The notes under the pieces were generated by a model. It saw only the letters and a program-made list of their open reading frames with translations. It was not told where the DNA came from and searched no databases. 32,114 nucleotides of DNA from Bacilli bacterium (GTDB lineage Bacteria; Bacillota_I; Bacilli_A; RFN20; CAG-826): positions 1 to 32,114 of the forward strand of contig JAFVCC010000012.1 of the NCBI GenBank assembly GCA_017479485.1. The letters are read 5' to 3'. Positions within the stretch are counted from its first letter, which is position 1; each line of letters starts with the position of its first letter. The translations under genes were made by a program, and so were the position numbers. Below are positions 16,118-25,424 of this stretch, piece by piece.

Positions 16118-17560
16118 ATGGCGAAAAGCAATGCCGAGGTTTCTTCTTCGAGCCTCAAACTGAACTACAAGCGGACTTTTACTATCGGCTTCGCGTTCTT
16201 TGGAATCCTGCTTCTTTGGCAGGTCTATGATTCCTGGTGTCCCACCTTCTTGAGCGAACTATTCAAGAAGACGTTTTCCACCTCTTCGGAGCAGGAAGTC
16301 CAATATCTCGTCGGTATGATGATGGCTTTGGATAACTTAGCCGCCTTAATCATGCTGCCGATCTTCGGGCGGCTCTCCGATAAGACCCATACTCGCATCG
16401 GCAAGCGCATGCCTTATATCTTAGTGGGCACGTTCGTCTGCGCGGTGGCCTTCCCCTTCATCCCGGTTCTTTTCCATTATCAGAACCTCGCTGGCGTCAT
16501 CGTGCTCATGGCTGTCGTCATCTTCTTCGCGATGATGTACCGCAACCCCGCCGTTGCTTTAATGCCGGACATGACCCCGAAGCCACTTCGTTCGAAAGCC
16601 AATGGCATCATCAACATCATGGGCTACCTCGGCGGCGCTTTTGCTACCGTCGTCGGTATTTTCTTCGTCTTGTCCCAATACCTCGGCACCGAAAAGGCCT
16701 CCGACGGCTCCTTGAAGCCATTTACTTGGCAACATAACAACATCTGGGCCGTTGAGATTCCCTTCCTCGTCGCGTCGGTCCTCATGGTCGTCTCTGCCCT
16801 CTTCCTCTTCATCAAAGTCAAAGAAAACAAGATTGCCGAGGAAGTCAAAGAAGACATGGCCCGCGGCGAAGAACTCGCCGAAACCGTGGATAAAGTCGAA
16901 GAAGACAAACCCATGTCCAAAGCCAATTTCCGCATGCTCGTCTTCATCCTCGTCGCCGAATTCTTCTGGTTCATGGCGGACAATGGCATCGCGACCTTCA
17001 TGACCAATTATGCGATTTATTATCTTGGCACCTCGACCGCTTCGAGCATGATCAACACCATCGTCGGCGGCGTCGGCTCGGTCATCGGTTTCGCCATCGG
17101 CGGCATCATCTCCTCCAAAATCGGCCGTAAATGGACGGTCGTCGGCGGCCTCGCCTTGTCCCTTGTCGCCTATGTCTTATGGACTGTTCTCACCTTCTCG
17201 ACCAACGTCGCCGGAAGCGGCACGTTCCCATTCTGGATCTACATCGTTTGGTTCGCGAAAGGCTTTGGCATGTCCTTAGTCCACGTCAACTCCTTCCCGA
17301 TGGTCGTCGAGCTTTGCTCCAGCAAGAAGATTGGCGCCTTCACCGGCTATTATTACGCCTCCTCCATGGCCGCTCAGACCATCACCCCGATGCTCCTTGG
17401 TTTGTTGCTCCTCAACCCGCATATCGGCTGGGAATTCCTTCCGGTTTACGCTCTGGTTTGCTTGACCATCAGCGTCGTGGTCTTCCTCTTCCTCAAGAAC
17501 GTGAAAGTCGGCCGCGTCGGCACGAAGAAAGGCCTCGCTGCCTTCGACCAGGACGACTGA
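16118..17560 (+). CDS. MFS/GPH-type sugar transporter (SLC45-like)
   Basis: This is a probable sugar:cation symporter of the inner membrane. The 480-residue protein has twelve predicted membrane segments split by a charged central loop (about residues 244-268, rich in Lys and Glu). The loop motif GRLSDKTHTRIGKRMPYILVG after the second segment is characteristic of the GPH/SLC45 group that carries sucrose, maltose and related glycosides. A second copy, GGIISSKIGRKWTVVGG, follows in the C-terminal half. GAGGT precedes the ATG. It runs into the phospholipase C-like gene with three bases between. MalQ and the galactose genes downstream suggest an alpha-glucoside or galactoside substrate, but this is inference. 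Confidence 0.85.
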   Translation: MAKSNAEVSSSSLKLNYKRTFTIGFAFFGILLLWQVYDSWCPTFLSELFKKTFSTSSEQEVQYLVGMMMALDNLAALIMLPIFGRLSDKTHTRIGKRMPYILVGTFVCAVAFPFIPVLFHYQNLAGVIVLMAVVIFFAMMYRNPAVALMPDMTPKPLRSKANGIINIMGYLGGAFATVVGIFFVLSQYLGTEKASDGSLKPFTWQHNNIWAVEIPFLVASVLMVVSALFLFIKVKENKIAEEVKEDMARGEELAETVDKVEEDKPMSKANFRMLVFILVAEFFWFMADNGIATFMTNYAIYYLGTSTASSMINTIVGGVGSVIGFAIGGIISSKIGRKWTVVGGLALSLVAYVLWTVLTFSTNVAGSGTFPFWIYIVWFAKGFGMSLVHVNSFPMVVELCSSKKIGAFTGYYYASSMAAQTITPMLLGLLLLNPHIGWEFLPVYALVCLTISVVVFLFLKNVKVGRVGTKKGLAAFDQDD

Positions 17561-17563
17561 TCC

Positions 17564-18520
17564 ATGCCTGCGATATTGACTCACTACACCTTCGCTAAAG
17601 GTGCCATCCACGATTCTGAACGCGCCTATTCCGACGTTGTTTTCCTTGGCGCCCAGGGGCCAGATACCTTCATGGCCTGCGGCTCGATTCCTTGGAGGAA
17701 ACGCGTCGAAGGCGCCAAGAACGCCCAGTGGGGGCACACGATGCATTCTCTTCCCGTAGGCAGCGTCTATCCCAAAATGATGGAGTATGCCTACGCTTCC
17801 CCCGATAAAGACCTCCTCTTCGCCTATATCGATGGCATCTTGATGCATTATGCCGTAGATCGCCTTTGCCATCCTTATATCTTCTATCGCTCGGGCTTTG
17901 ACGAAAACGGAAAACTCGTGGGCTATTGGAGTTGGTCCCATGGCTTTTTTGAGGCGAACCTTGATCAGCGTTTAGCCAAAGAAGAAGGCACCTACCAGAA
18001 AATGTCGCGCTGCATCAAATGCCATGACGAAGAGCAGGTGAAGAAAATCTCGGAAATGTGGGCACACGCCTCTCCTGCCCATCTTAGCATAGACGCCTTC
18101 TATCAAAGCTATATCGATTTCGTCTCCGCGGAGAACATGCTCTATACCCCATCGGGGTTAAAGCGGCCTTTGTTCCGCCTCATTGGAAAATACTCCACTC
18201 CATGGGCGCAATCTCATCCTCGCTTCCCCAAGAAATTCGACGCCATCGATTTCTTAAACGAAAAGCACTCCGCTTGGTTTGACCCTTGCACGGGCGAAGA
18301 ACATCACACTTCCTTCCGCGAGCTTTTAGCCAAAGCGAAGGAAGAGTACGAAGAGGCGCATGCCTTGCTCCTTCGCGCGAAAAAAGGAGAAAACATCCAA
18401 GAGGAATTCGATCGGTGGTGCCGTAACCTCGACCACGATGGATCCCCTCTCGGTAGCAAGAAGGTCCATCAAGACCTCTGCTGGACCATCCTTGGAAAAG
18501 CGAAATTTCTCCCCAAATGA
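17564..18520 (+). CDS. Zinc-dependent phospholipase C-like protein
   Basis: The 318-residue protein matches the zinc-dependent phospholipase C / S1-P1 nuclease fold. It has an N-terminal PAILTHYTFAKGAI (His near the N-terminus as zinc ligand), VVFLGAQGPDTF with the metal-binding Asp, WGHTMHS, and the helix LMHYAVDRLCHPYIFYRSG carrying the HxxxD and His ligands. A later SWSHGFFEANLD fits another ligand. No signal peptide is present, so it is probably cytoplasmic; many bacterial homologs are. The substrate is unknown, and the label phospholipase comes from the family only. It is co-transcribed with the transporter and ended by a strong hairpin. Confidence 0.82.
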   Translation: MPAILTHYTFAKGAIHDSERAYSDVVFLGAQGPDTFMACGSIPWRKRVEGAKNAQWGHTMHSLPVGSVYPKMMEYAYASPDKDLLFAYIDGILMHYAVDRLCHPYIFYRSGFDENGKLVGYWSWSHGFFEANLDQRLAKEEGTYQKMSRCIKCHDEEQVKKISEMWAHASPAHLSIDAFYQSYIDFVSAENMLYTPSGLKRPLFRLIGKYSTPWAQSHPRFPKKFDAIDFLNEKHSAWFDPCTGEEHHTSFRELLAKAKEEYEEAHALLLRAKKGENIQEEFDRWCRNLDHDGSPLGSKKVHQDLCWTILGKAKFLPK

Positions 18521-18522
18521 AG

Positions 18523-18573
18523 AAAACGGTGGCCTAAGGCGCGCTCGCGCTTAACAAAAGCCGCCGTTTTCCT
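18523..18573. terminator. Terminator after the phospholipase C-like gene
   Basis: AAAACGGTGGC pairs with GCCGCCGTTTT around a loop that contains a smaller GCGC hairpin, with TTTTCC following. An A-run on the other side makes it nearly symmetrical. Confidence 0.75.
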
Positions 18574-18593
18574 TATCATAAGGAAGACCCATT

Positions 18594-19220
18594 ATGGAAA
18601 AGAAAAAACAGACCATGAAGTACTTCGCTTTATCCTATCGCGGCGACGCTTTGCTTTTGTATAAGCTCCCGGGTGGCGAGTATGGCTTGCCTGCGGCCAA
18701 AAGCCTGGGCGAACTCCGTAAACTCGTGAAAGAAACCCTCGGCTTCCAAAAAGCAAAACTCGAGAAGATGCCGCCTTTCTTTATCACTCGAAATCGTAAG
18801 AAATCCCGCGTAAATCTCTATCTAATTCGCGCTGAAGAATGGGAAACCCCTGCGGATGCGATGCTCCGCTACGCTCCTCTAGGAGAAGAGGAAATCCCTG
18901 CCCTTGATGAAGTCTCGCGCCTCGTGTTCCTTCGCGCCGATAGCCACGCTCCCTTATATTTAGGAACCTCTCGCACCGTTCCCTTCCTTCGCCTTGAAGA
19001 GGAGCGGGTGAAATACGAAGAGGACTGCTTAAAGTTCTTCCATCGTTACATTCCTTCTTCCGAGCGGAAGCAATTCCACTGGCTCCACGATTCGGCCACG
19101 AGCTTCCGCCGTATGAATCTTGCCTTTGGCTCGCTATGCAATACCTTCCGCGTCGATCCGAAGAACTACGACGAGTACCTCGTTTATAAAGCGAAACGGG
19201 ATGAGGCACTGAAGAAATGA
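18594..19220 (+). CDS. Unknown protein, possibly a degenerate Nudix domain
   Basis: This is a 208-residue soluble protein. Residues 8-55 (MKYFALSYRGDALLLYKL, PGGEYGLP, then LGELRKLVKETLGF) resemble the start of a Nudix hydrolase, but the Nudix box is not intact: most catalytic acidic residues are missing. The C-terminal half (about 130-208) is rich in charged and aromatic residues with helices such as EEERVKYEEDCLKFFHRYI. AAGGA precedes the ATG. It overlaps the cardiolipin synthase start as ATGA, so the two are coupled. A catalytic role is doubtful; a regulatory or binding role is possible. Confidence 0.6.
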   Translation: MEKKKQTMKYFALSYRGDALLLYKLPGGEYGLPAAKSLGELRKLVKETLGFQKAKLEKMPPFFITRNRKKSRVNLYLIRAEEWETPADAMLRYAPLGEEEIPALDEVSRLVFLRADSHAPLYLGTSRTVPFLRLEEERVKYEEDCLKFFHRYIPSSERKQFHWLHDSATSFRRMNLAFGSLCNTFRVDPKNYDEYLVYKAKRDEALKK

Positions 19221-20818
19221 AATTTTTCCGCCCTGGATATTGGCAAAAGCTGGTCCTCTTTTTGATTTTCTTAATCCAGTTCCTCGCGGTGGTCACGCTT
19301 TTGGTCATGCTGATCGATTTCGCCGGAAGCCGCGGATACGAGTTTCTCATTTGGGTTATCGGCTTTGCGTTCATCGCCGATATCGCGACGGCGGTCTATA
19401 TCTTCTCTACGCCTTCGCCCGACGTTTATAAGCTCTCTTGGCTTTTCGCGGTGTTTTTGATCCCCGTCGGCGGCGTTTTGATGTATGTCTTTTTCGCGAA
19501 CAAGCAAACCAACCGCCGGCAGCGGCATAAACTCCGTAAATATCGTGAACCCATCGAGCACGAGCCAAGCCTTCCTGAGACGGCGGAAGCGTTAAAAAAC
19601 GAACATATCGATGCCTACCGCATCTCCAATTATCTCGAAGCGAAGTCTCACGGCGGCATCCATCGGAATACCAGCGTAAAATTCTTCGCCCTCGTCGACG
19701 ATGCCTTTGAGCCGATACTTGAAGAACTGCGCAAGGCACGACATTTCATCTATTTGGAATTCTTCATCGTCGCCCCGGGCGTCTTTTGGAATTCGATGCT
19801 CGAAATCTTGAAAGAAAAAGCCTCAGCAGGAGTCGACGTCCGTTTCATCTATGATGACGTTGGATCGCTGACGACCGCGCCGATTGGCTATGCCCAAACG
19901 TTGACCAAAATGGGCGTTAAGACCATTTGTTACAACAAGTTCCGTCCCTTTATCGATATTCGTATGAATAACCGCGATCACCGCAAAATCTTGGTGATCG
20001 ACGGCCATACTTGCTTCTCGGGCGGCTTCAACTTAGCCGACGAATACATCAATAAGCTCGAGCGTTTTGGCCATTGGAAAGACAATGCCATCTTAATCAA
20101 GGGCGAAGCGGTGGCGAACTTTACCAACATGTTCCTCGCCACTTGGGTCGCCGCGCAGGCCTTCGACGAAAAGAAGCTTCGTCACGTCGTTAAGAAAGTG
20201 GAATTGGCTAAGGCCAAAGGATTAGCCCCGAAAGCCTATATTAATGAAGCGGGCGGTTTCCCCGAAAATGATGGATATGTTCAGCCTTATGGCGACCTTC
20301 CTTTCGATGGCGAAGCGGTGGGTGAACGCGTTTATATCGACCTCATCAACGCTGCCCATGACCACCTCTACATGGTTACCCCATACCTCATCATCGATAA
20401 GGAAATGGAAAACGCGATGATCCACGCGGCCTGGCGCGGCGTTGACATCCGTTTGCTCACGCCTCATATTCCGGATAAAAAGGCCGTCTTTAACTTGACC
20501 CGTTCCTATTATGGCAACCTCATCCGCGCTGGCGTTCGCGTCTATGAATATACGCCCGGCTTCGTCCACGAGAAAACGTTCATCTGCGACGGCCGCATGG
20601 CGACGGTTGGCACGATCAATTTAGACTACCGTTCTCTCTATCTCCATTTGGAGTGCGGAACGTTCATGGTCGGCTGCAGTTGCATCAAAGACATGGAAAA
20701 AGATTTCTTAGAGACCCTAGAAAAGTCGGAAGAAATCACCTATGCGCACTGGAGACATTGGAGAGACCGCCAGTACTGGTACTGGGCCGTATTAAGCATC
20801 CTTGGTCCATTCCTATAA
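19217..20818 (+). CDS. cls: Cardiolipin synthase
   Basis: Cls condenses two phosphatidylglycerol molecules to cardiolipin at the membrane. The 533-residue protein has three N-terminal membrane segments (about residues 11-33, 38-60 and 73-95) followed by two phospholipase D domains. Each has an intact HKD motif: HRKILVIDG near residue 254 and HEKTFICDG near residue 451, with GGFNLADEYI and GTINLDYRSLYLHLECG after them. Length and order are those of the Firmicutes enzymes. It is translationally coupled to the unknown 18594-19220 gene and lies near a phospholipase C-like gene, giving a small lipid-related cluster. Confidence 0.95.
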   Translation: MKFFRPGYWQKLVLFLIFLIQFLAVVTLLVMLIDFAGSRGYEFLIWVIGFAFIADIATAVYIFSTPSPDVYKLSWLFAVFLIPVGGVLMYVFFANKQTNRRQRHKLRKYREPIEHEPSLPETAEALKNEHIDAYRISNYLEAKSHGGIHRNTSVKFFALVDDAFEPILEELRKARHFIYLEFFIVAPGVFWNSMLEILKEKASAGVDVRFIYDDVGSLTTAPIGYAQTLTKMGVKTICYNKFRPFIDIRMNNRDHRKILVIDGHTCFSGGFNLADEYINKLERFGHWKDNAILIKGEAVANFTNMFLATWVAAQAFDEKKLRHVVKKVELAKAKGLAPKAYINEAGGFPENDGYVQPYGDLPFDGEAVGERVYIDLINAAHDHLYMVTPYLIIDKEMENAMIHAAWRGVDIRLLTPHIPDKKAVFNLTRSYYGNLIRAGVRVYEYTPGFVHEKTFICDGRMATVGTINLDYRSLYLHLECGTFMVGCSCIKDMEKDFLETLEKSEEITYAHWRHWRDRQYWYWAVLSILGPFL

Positions 20819-20864
20819 TGAGGCAAAGATAAATCGTTAGATTTAGACATATTCAAAGCAAAAT

Positions 20865-20892
20865 TTGTCATTAGCATAAAAGCGTCCATAAA
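20865..20892 (+). promoter_or_regulatory. Promoter of the galactose operon
   Basis: TTGTCA (20865-20870) is followed after 16 bases by CATAAA (20887-20892). Transcription would start near 20899, shortly before galM. No operator is recognised. Confidence 0.5.
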
Positions 20893-20920
20893 ACCTGCAA
20901 TGCTCTAAGAGATGAAAACG

Positions 20921-21790
20921 ATGATGACCAAACCCAAATTCTACGAACTCGGCCTCGATGGCGTCCGCGCCACATTTTGCGACGCTGGGGCGAGCATTTA
21001 CCAAATTGAGCTCGATGGCGTGCCCATGCTCTACACCAAGGACAAGGATTATTTCGCCAAGGGAAACATTGAATTCTTTGGCCAATTCGTTGCTCCAGTC
21101 GCCGGAAGAATCAAAGGCGGCACGCTAAAATCCTTCCATTTCCCACCAAATGAAGGGCTTAACGCCAACCATAGTGGTGGCCTTACTTTATGCTGGCAAC
21201 ATTTCGACGGCGAAACCTATGAAGATGACCAAGGAAAGCACGTCCGTTTCACCAAGAAAGGCGAACTCTTTGACGGCCATTACGAAGCTGGAGTCGATTA
21301 TTGCCTCCACAAGGAAGGCGAAGCGGTGGTGGTCCATGTGACACTAAGCTATTCCTCGGACGTCAATACCCCATGCAATTTAACCCTCCATCCTTATTTC
21401 TGCCTCGGCGAAACCGATATGGCCAAGATCTTCCTCAAGGTCAACGCCAAGGAGAGGATGAGCTACGATAAAGAGAACATCCCGCAAAAATTCATTCCCA
21501 CAGAAGGCGAATTCAATCTCCGCGAAGGACGCTTTCTTGACTATCCCTTCGACCACGCCTTCCATCTTGATGGAGCGGTCCAAGCGCAAGGCGAGCGTTA
21601 CCAGGTCCATATCTCCTCTCCCGCTCCCTACGCCCAAATCTACGTCGACGCGCCAAGCAAAGCTGCGACGGGTGCGAGCAAGGGATTCGCGTGCGAATTC
21701 CAATATCACCCCAAGATGGATGAAGATGCCATCATGTCCAAGAACGAAACTTCTACCGTGGAAATAACATATCGATTCGAAAGGAAATAG
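20921..21790 (+). CDS. galM: Aldose 1-epimerase family protein (galactose mutarotase)
   Basis: Aldose 1-epimerases interconvert alpha and beta anomers of galactose or glucose, the step before galactokinase. The protein (about 290 residues) shows the beta-rich family layout: ASIYQIELDGVPMLY, FGQFVAPVAGRIKGG, NHSGGLTLCWQHFDG, the catalytic-His region CNLTLHPYFCLGE, and the late CEFQYHPKMDEDA with the likely catalytic Glu. Three ATGs lie in frame (20912, 20921, 20924). AAGAG is nine bases before 20921, so that one is preferred. It is first in galM-galT-galK, two bases before galT. The motifs are somewhat divergent, but the operon fits galactose. Confidence 0.87.
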   Translation: MMTKPKFYELGLDGVRATFCDAGASIYQIELDGVPMLYTKDKDYFAKGNIEFFGQFVAPVAGRIKGGTLKSFHFPPNEGLNANHSGGLTLCWQHFDGETYEDDQGKHVRFTKKGELFDGHYEAGVDYCLHKEGEAVVVHVTLSYSSDVNTPCNLTLHPYFCLGETDMAKIFLKVNAKERMSYDKENIPQKFIPTEGEFNLREGRFLDYPFDHAFHLDGAVQAQGERYQVHISSPAPYAQIYVDAPSKAATGASKGFACEFQYHPKMDEDAIMSKNETSTVEITYRFERK

Positions 21791-21792
21791 CC

Positions 21793-23277
21793 ATGATTGA
21801 GAAATCCATCAAAAAACTCATTATCTATGCAAATCGGCACTTATTTTTAAGTGATAACGATTTGATTTATGCGCAGAACATGCTTCTTGGATACTTCGGC
21901 TGCGCTGCCCCGTATGAAGGAGAAGTCGACGTCAAAGCCATCGAGGAGATGGAAGTTCCCGATGAGATTGTCGCGGAGCTCACCGACGATTTGATCGCGC
22001 AGGGATTAAGCGCTGGCGAAGCGGAACGTAAAGTCGTCTTCGCCCTCGGCGCACTTTCGCCTCGCCCTTCTGCCGTTGAAGATGCTTTTGATGAACTTTA
22101 TCAGGCGGACCCGAAAGAGGCGACCGAATACCTCTATGGCATCTCCGTTGCCAACTGGTATGTCCGCAAGACGCAGATCGATAAGAACATCGTCTTTGAT
22201 GCAAAGTTCGATCAAGGGAGCGACCTTGAGGTCTCCATCAACCTTTCGAAGCCAGAAAAGAAGAATAGCGACATCGCGAAACTCCTCGTTGCCAAATCGA
22301 CCTCCTATCCGCTTTGCCTCCTTTGTCCCGAGAACCTCGGCTTCTATGGCCATGACCGCCATCCCGCCCGCGGCAATCTCCGTTACGTGGAGATGGAACT
22401 TGAAGGCAGGACTTGGTATCTCCAATTCTCGCCTTATGGCTATTTCGACCGTCACTGCATCCTCTTCCAGAAGGAGCATGAGCAGATGGTCGTTGACCAC
22501 CGCATCTATGCGACGCTTCTTGCGTTCGTCGAGCGTTTCCCGCATTACTTCATGGGCTCTAACGCGGACCTTCCGATCGTCGGTGGCAGTATCTTAAACC
22601 ACGAGCACTTCCAAGGCGGCGCCCACATCCTTCCGGTTATGAGGGCAAAAGAAAAAGCGCCTTTTAAGGTCTCTAGCCCCAACGTCCAAGGCGCCGTGCT
22701 CGATTTCTATGACACGACCTTGGTCCTAAAGAGCTTAGATAAAGAAGAACTACTCTCCGTTGCCGACAAGATCCTCGCCTGCTGGCGCGGGTATGATGAC
22801 GAAGAGAACGAGATCCTCCATGGCGATGCTTCAACTTGCCATAACACCATCACCGCGATCGCCCGCAAAGTGGGGGATGAATTCCGCCTCTACATGATCC
22901 TCCGCAATAACCGTTGCGATAGCCGTTATCCCGATGGCATCTTCCACGTCCATCCCGAACGCTCCCACATCAAGTCCGAAGGCATCGGCCTCATCGAAGC
23001 TTCGGGGTTATTCATCTTGCCCGCTCGCTTGAAGCGTCAAGGAGCAGAAGTTGAAGACGTTATTGCTAACGGCCTCAGCCATGAAGAAGCCCTTGCCAAA
23101 TATCCCGACATCGAACCCTTCTTCCCCATGATCGAAGAAATGAAGACCAAGAAGCTCTCGTTGCACGATTATCTTGGTTCCGTTTGCCAAAATATTCTTC
23201 ACGATGTCGCTGTTTTCAAAGATAATGAACGCGGGCGCGCTGGGCTCGCCAAATTCCTGGAGGTTTGTGACCTATGA
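21793..23277 (+). CDS. galT: UDP-glucose--hexose-1-phosphate uridylyltransferase (class II)
   Basis: GalT swaps UMP between UDP-glucose and galactose 1-phosphate in the Leloir pathway. The 494-residue length and sequence fit the Firmicutes-type class II enzyme. Features are an N-terminal helical domain, CLLCPENLGFYGHDRHPARGN, LQFSPYGYFDRHCILF, and the active-site motif GGSILNHEHFQGGAH near residue 268. That last motif replaces the HPHPQ motif of class I enzymes. The gene directly follows galM and overlaps galK by four bases (ATGA). Confidence 0.96.
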   Translation: MIEKSIKKLIIYANRHLFLSDNDLIYAQNMLLGYFGCAAPYEGEVDVKAIEEMEVPDEIVAELTDDLIAQGLSAGEAERKVVFALGALSPRPSAVEDAFDELYQADPKEATEYLYGISVANWYVRKTQIDKNIVFDAKFDQGSDLEVSINLSKPEKKNSDIAKLLVAKSTSYPLCLLCPENLGFYGHDRHPARGNLRYVEMELEGRTWYLQFSPYGYFDRHCILFQKEHEQMVVDHRIYATLLAFVERFPHYFMGSNADLPIVGGSILNHEHFQGGAHILPVMRAKEKAPFKVSSPNVQGAVLDFYDTTLVLKSLDKEELLSVADKILACWRGYDDEENEILHGDASTCHNTITAIARKVGDEFRLYMILRNNRCDSRYPDGIFHVHPERSHIKSEGIGLIEASGLFILPARLKRQGAEVEDVIANGLSHEEALAKYPDIEPFFPMIEEMKTKKLSLHDYLGSVCQNILHDVAVFKDNERGRAGLAKFLEVCDL

Positions 23278-24443
23278 TTCTCGCCGAAAAATCCCGTAAG
23301 CTCTACAAAGACCAATATGGCCATGGTAAGACCCGTATCTTCTATTCCCACGGCCGATTGGAACTCATCGGCAACCACACCGACCACCAAGGTGGCGTTT
23401 GCCTCGTCTCGGGTGTGAACCTCGGCATCACCGCGGCCGTCTGCCCCAATGACGATGGGGCGGTCCGCGTCGTCTCCGAAGGCTATTCCCCCTTCCTGTT
23501 CCATACCGACGAATTGCAGAAGAAACCGCGCGAAGTCGGCACGACTTTAGCGTTATTCAAAGGCGTTCTCTTTAAGATGAAGGAACTCGGCTACAAGATC
23601 GGCGGCTTCTCCTGCGCGCTTTGCAGCGACCTTCCTTCCGGCTCTGGGCTTTCTTCCTCCGCCGCGGTGGAAGCGTTAATCTGCGAAATCGTGGACGTCC
23701 TCTACAATAAAGGCAGCATCTCTGCCTACGACAAGGCCGTCATCAGCCAATTCGCCGAGCGCGAATATTTCGGCAAGCCTTGCGGACTTCTTGATCAAAT
23801 CGGCGTCTGCTATGGCGGCGTCGTCTACGTCAACTTCAACTATGAAGGCGGCACGAAGGTCGAGCGCATCCCTTATGACCTCACTCTCGTCCCCGTTTTA
23901 GTCAATACCGGCGGATCCCATGCGGGTTTGACCGATCTATACGCCTCCATCCCCAACGACATGTTCTCCGTTGCCCATAACCTCCTTGGCGTCCAAAAGC
24001 TGAGCGACTCCACGATGGAAGAATTCATGCGCCGCGTGAGCGTGCCTTGCGAGGGCTGCAGCGAGCGCGCCAAACTCCGCGCCCAGCATTATTACGACGA
24101 ATGCGCCCGCGTCAAAGAAGCGGTGAAGGCCCTTAAAGAAAAAGATTCCGTCACCTTCTTGCAAGATATCCGCATGTCGCAGGAATCCTCCCGTTCGCTC
24201 CTTGGCAACACCATGGTTCCGGGACGTTATGAACAATCGCCACAGCAGGCGGTCGATACCGCCAATCAGATCATCGGCCATGGCGCAGCGCGCATCATGG
24301 GCGGTGGATTCGCGGGCAGCATCCTTTGCTTCCTCTATCCCGACGACGTCAACGAATTCGTCGCGAACATGAGCAAATATTACGGCAAGAACGCCGTTCT
24401 CCCACTCTCCATTGAAGAAGGCGGAGCGAAGGAAATCGAGTAA
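23274..24443 (+). CDS. galK: Galactokinase
   Basis: GalK phosphorylates galactose at C1 with ATP. This 389-residue GHMP kinase has the sugar-binding motif GRLELIGNHTDHQGG (residues 27-41), the phosphate loop LPSGSGLSSSAAVEAL (about 118-133), CGLLDQIGVCYGG with the catalytic Asp, and the C-terminal IMGGGFAGSILCFLY. GNHTDHQ replaces the better known GEHTDYN; this variant is seen in some Firmicutes enzymes. It is translationally coupled to galT, and its stop overlaps the next ATG (TAATG). Confidence 0.96.
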   Translation: MILAEKSRKLYKDQYGHGKTRIFYSHGRLELIGNHTDHQGGVCLVSGVNLGITAAVCPNDDGAVRVVSEGYSPFLFHTDELQKKPREVGTTLALFKGVLFKMKELGYKIGGFSCALCSDLPSGSGLSSSAAVEALICEIVDVLYNKGSISAYDKAVISQFAEREYFGKPCGLLDQIGVCYGGVVYVNFNYEGGTKVERIPYDLTLVPVLVNTGGSHAGLTDLYASIPNDMFSVAHNLLGVQKLSDSTMEEFMRRVSVPCEGCSERAKLRAQHYYDECARVKEAVKALKEKDSVTFLQDIRMSQESSRSLLGNTMVPGRYEQSPQQAVDTANQIIGHGAARIMGGGFAGSILCFLYPDDVNEFVANMSKYYGKNAVLPLSIEEGGAKEIE

Positions 24444-25366
24444 TGGCTCACTTCCTTTTCGCCGTGCGGATTGGAAACTTTTACTATTTTCTCTTTATCT
24501 TCTTGCTGTTCGCCCTGGTGTTTTTCACCTTGTGGCTATGCCATAAATTCGGCAAAACCTTTTCCTATCGTTTCATCTCCATCGTCCTTTGGGCCAACTT
24601 TGCACTTCACTTTCTGAAGCAGTTTTTGCCCCATATCATGAACCAATGGCCCGTAAGCCTCACCGACTCTGCGTTGCCAAATCTTTGCGCGGTCCTCATC
24701 GTCGCGGCCCCGTTTATCTTCCATTTTGGCGACGTCTACACCAAGGACTACCTCTATTACATCGGCGTCCTTTCTGGGCTCCTCGTGTATTTCGTTCCCA
24801 CCGGGGCAATGCGCACCGACCTTGAAGCGGGCCATTATGCTTTTGAGGTGGCTCGTTTCTACCTCTGCCATTGGCCGCTTGTGGTATGCGGGCTTTTGAT
24901 GGTGGAACAAGGGTTCCATAAGCTGGATTGGAAACGCCTTTGGGCGATTCCGTTCCTATTCTGTGGCGTGCTTGCCCTCATTACGGTCGACCAGATCCTC
25001 TTCGGCCCCTTGATGAAGGTGCCCGGTTACCCGCACGAATGGATTGGGGAACACGGCGTCCTCAACCGCCTCAACTTCGAATCCGTCTATTCCAATCAGT
25101 CGATGCAGTTCGGTCCCCAACCGGGCGTCGACAAAATGTTCGGCTGGCTCTATCCCTATCTCATTCCAGGCTTAATGACTTACCGCGTCGAAGGGGCTAT
25201 CTATTTCACACCCGTCATCTGGATTTTCCCCTTCATCGCCTTAGGTGCGGCGATCATCGGCCCCGTCATGGCGCTTCCCTTTGAGAGCAAAGCGATGAAG
25301 ATGGACATCCTCGCCTGGCAACAAAAACGCAAACTTCGCGCGATGCATAAGCGCGCGGGCCGTTAA
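24443..25366 (+). CDS. YwaF/TMEM164-like membrane protein
   Basis: The 307-residue protein has about seven membrane segments, beginning FYYFLFIFLLFALVFFTLWL. The arrangement resembles the YwaF/TMEM164 family: the helix ANFALHFLKQFLP, a polar loop ending PNLCAVLIVAAPFIFHFGD, and a helix with VARFYLCHWPLVVCGLL whose Arg and His are the conserved pair. Bacterial members have no established function. The start overlaps the galK stop by one base, so it belongs to the galactose operon, although no link to galactose is known. The assignment rests on motif memory and is moderate. Confidence 0.6.
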   Translation: MAHFLFAVRIGNFYYFLFIFLLFALVFFTLWLCHKFGKTFSYRFISIVLWANFALHFLKQFLPHIMNQWPVSLTDSALPNLCAVLIVAAPFIFHFGDVYTKDYLYYIGVLSGLLVYFVPTGAMRTDLEAGHYAFEVARFYLCHWPLVVCGLLMVEQGFHKLDWKRLWAIPFLFCGVLALITVDQILFGPLMKVPGYPHEWIGEHGVLNRLNFESVYSNQSMQFGPQPGVDKMFGWLYPYLIPGLMTYRVEGAIYFTPVIWIFPFIALGAAIIGPVMALPFESKAMKMDILAWQQKRKLRAMHKRAGR

Positions 25367-25424
25367 CGTGCTACACTATATAAAACAAACTCCTTTTTAG
25401 TTTCATCTAGAGGTACTTACATTT

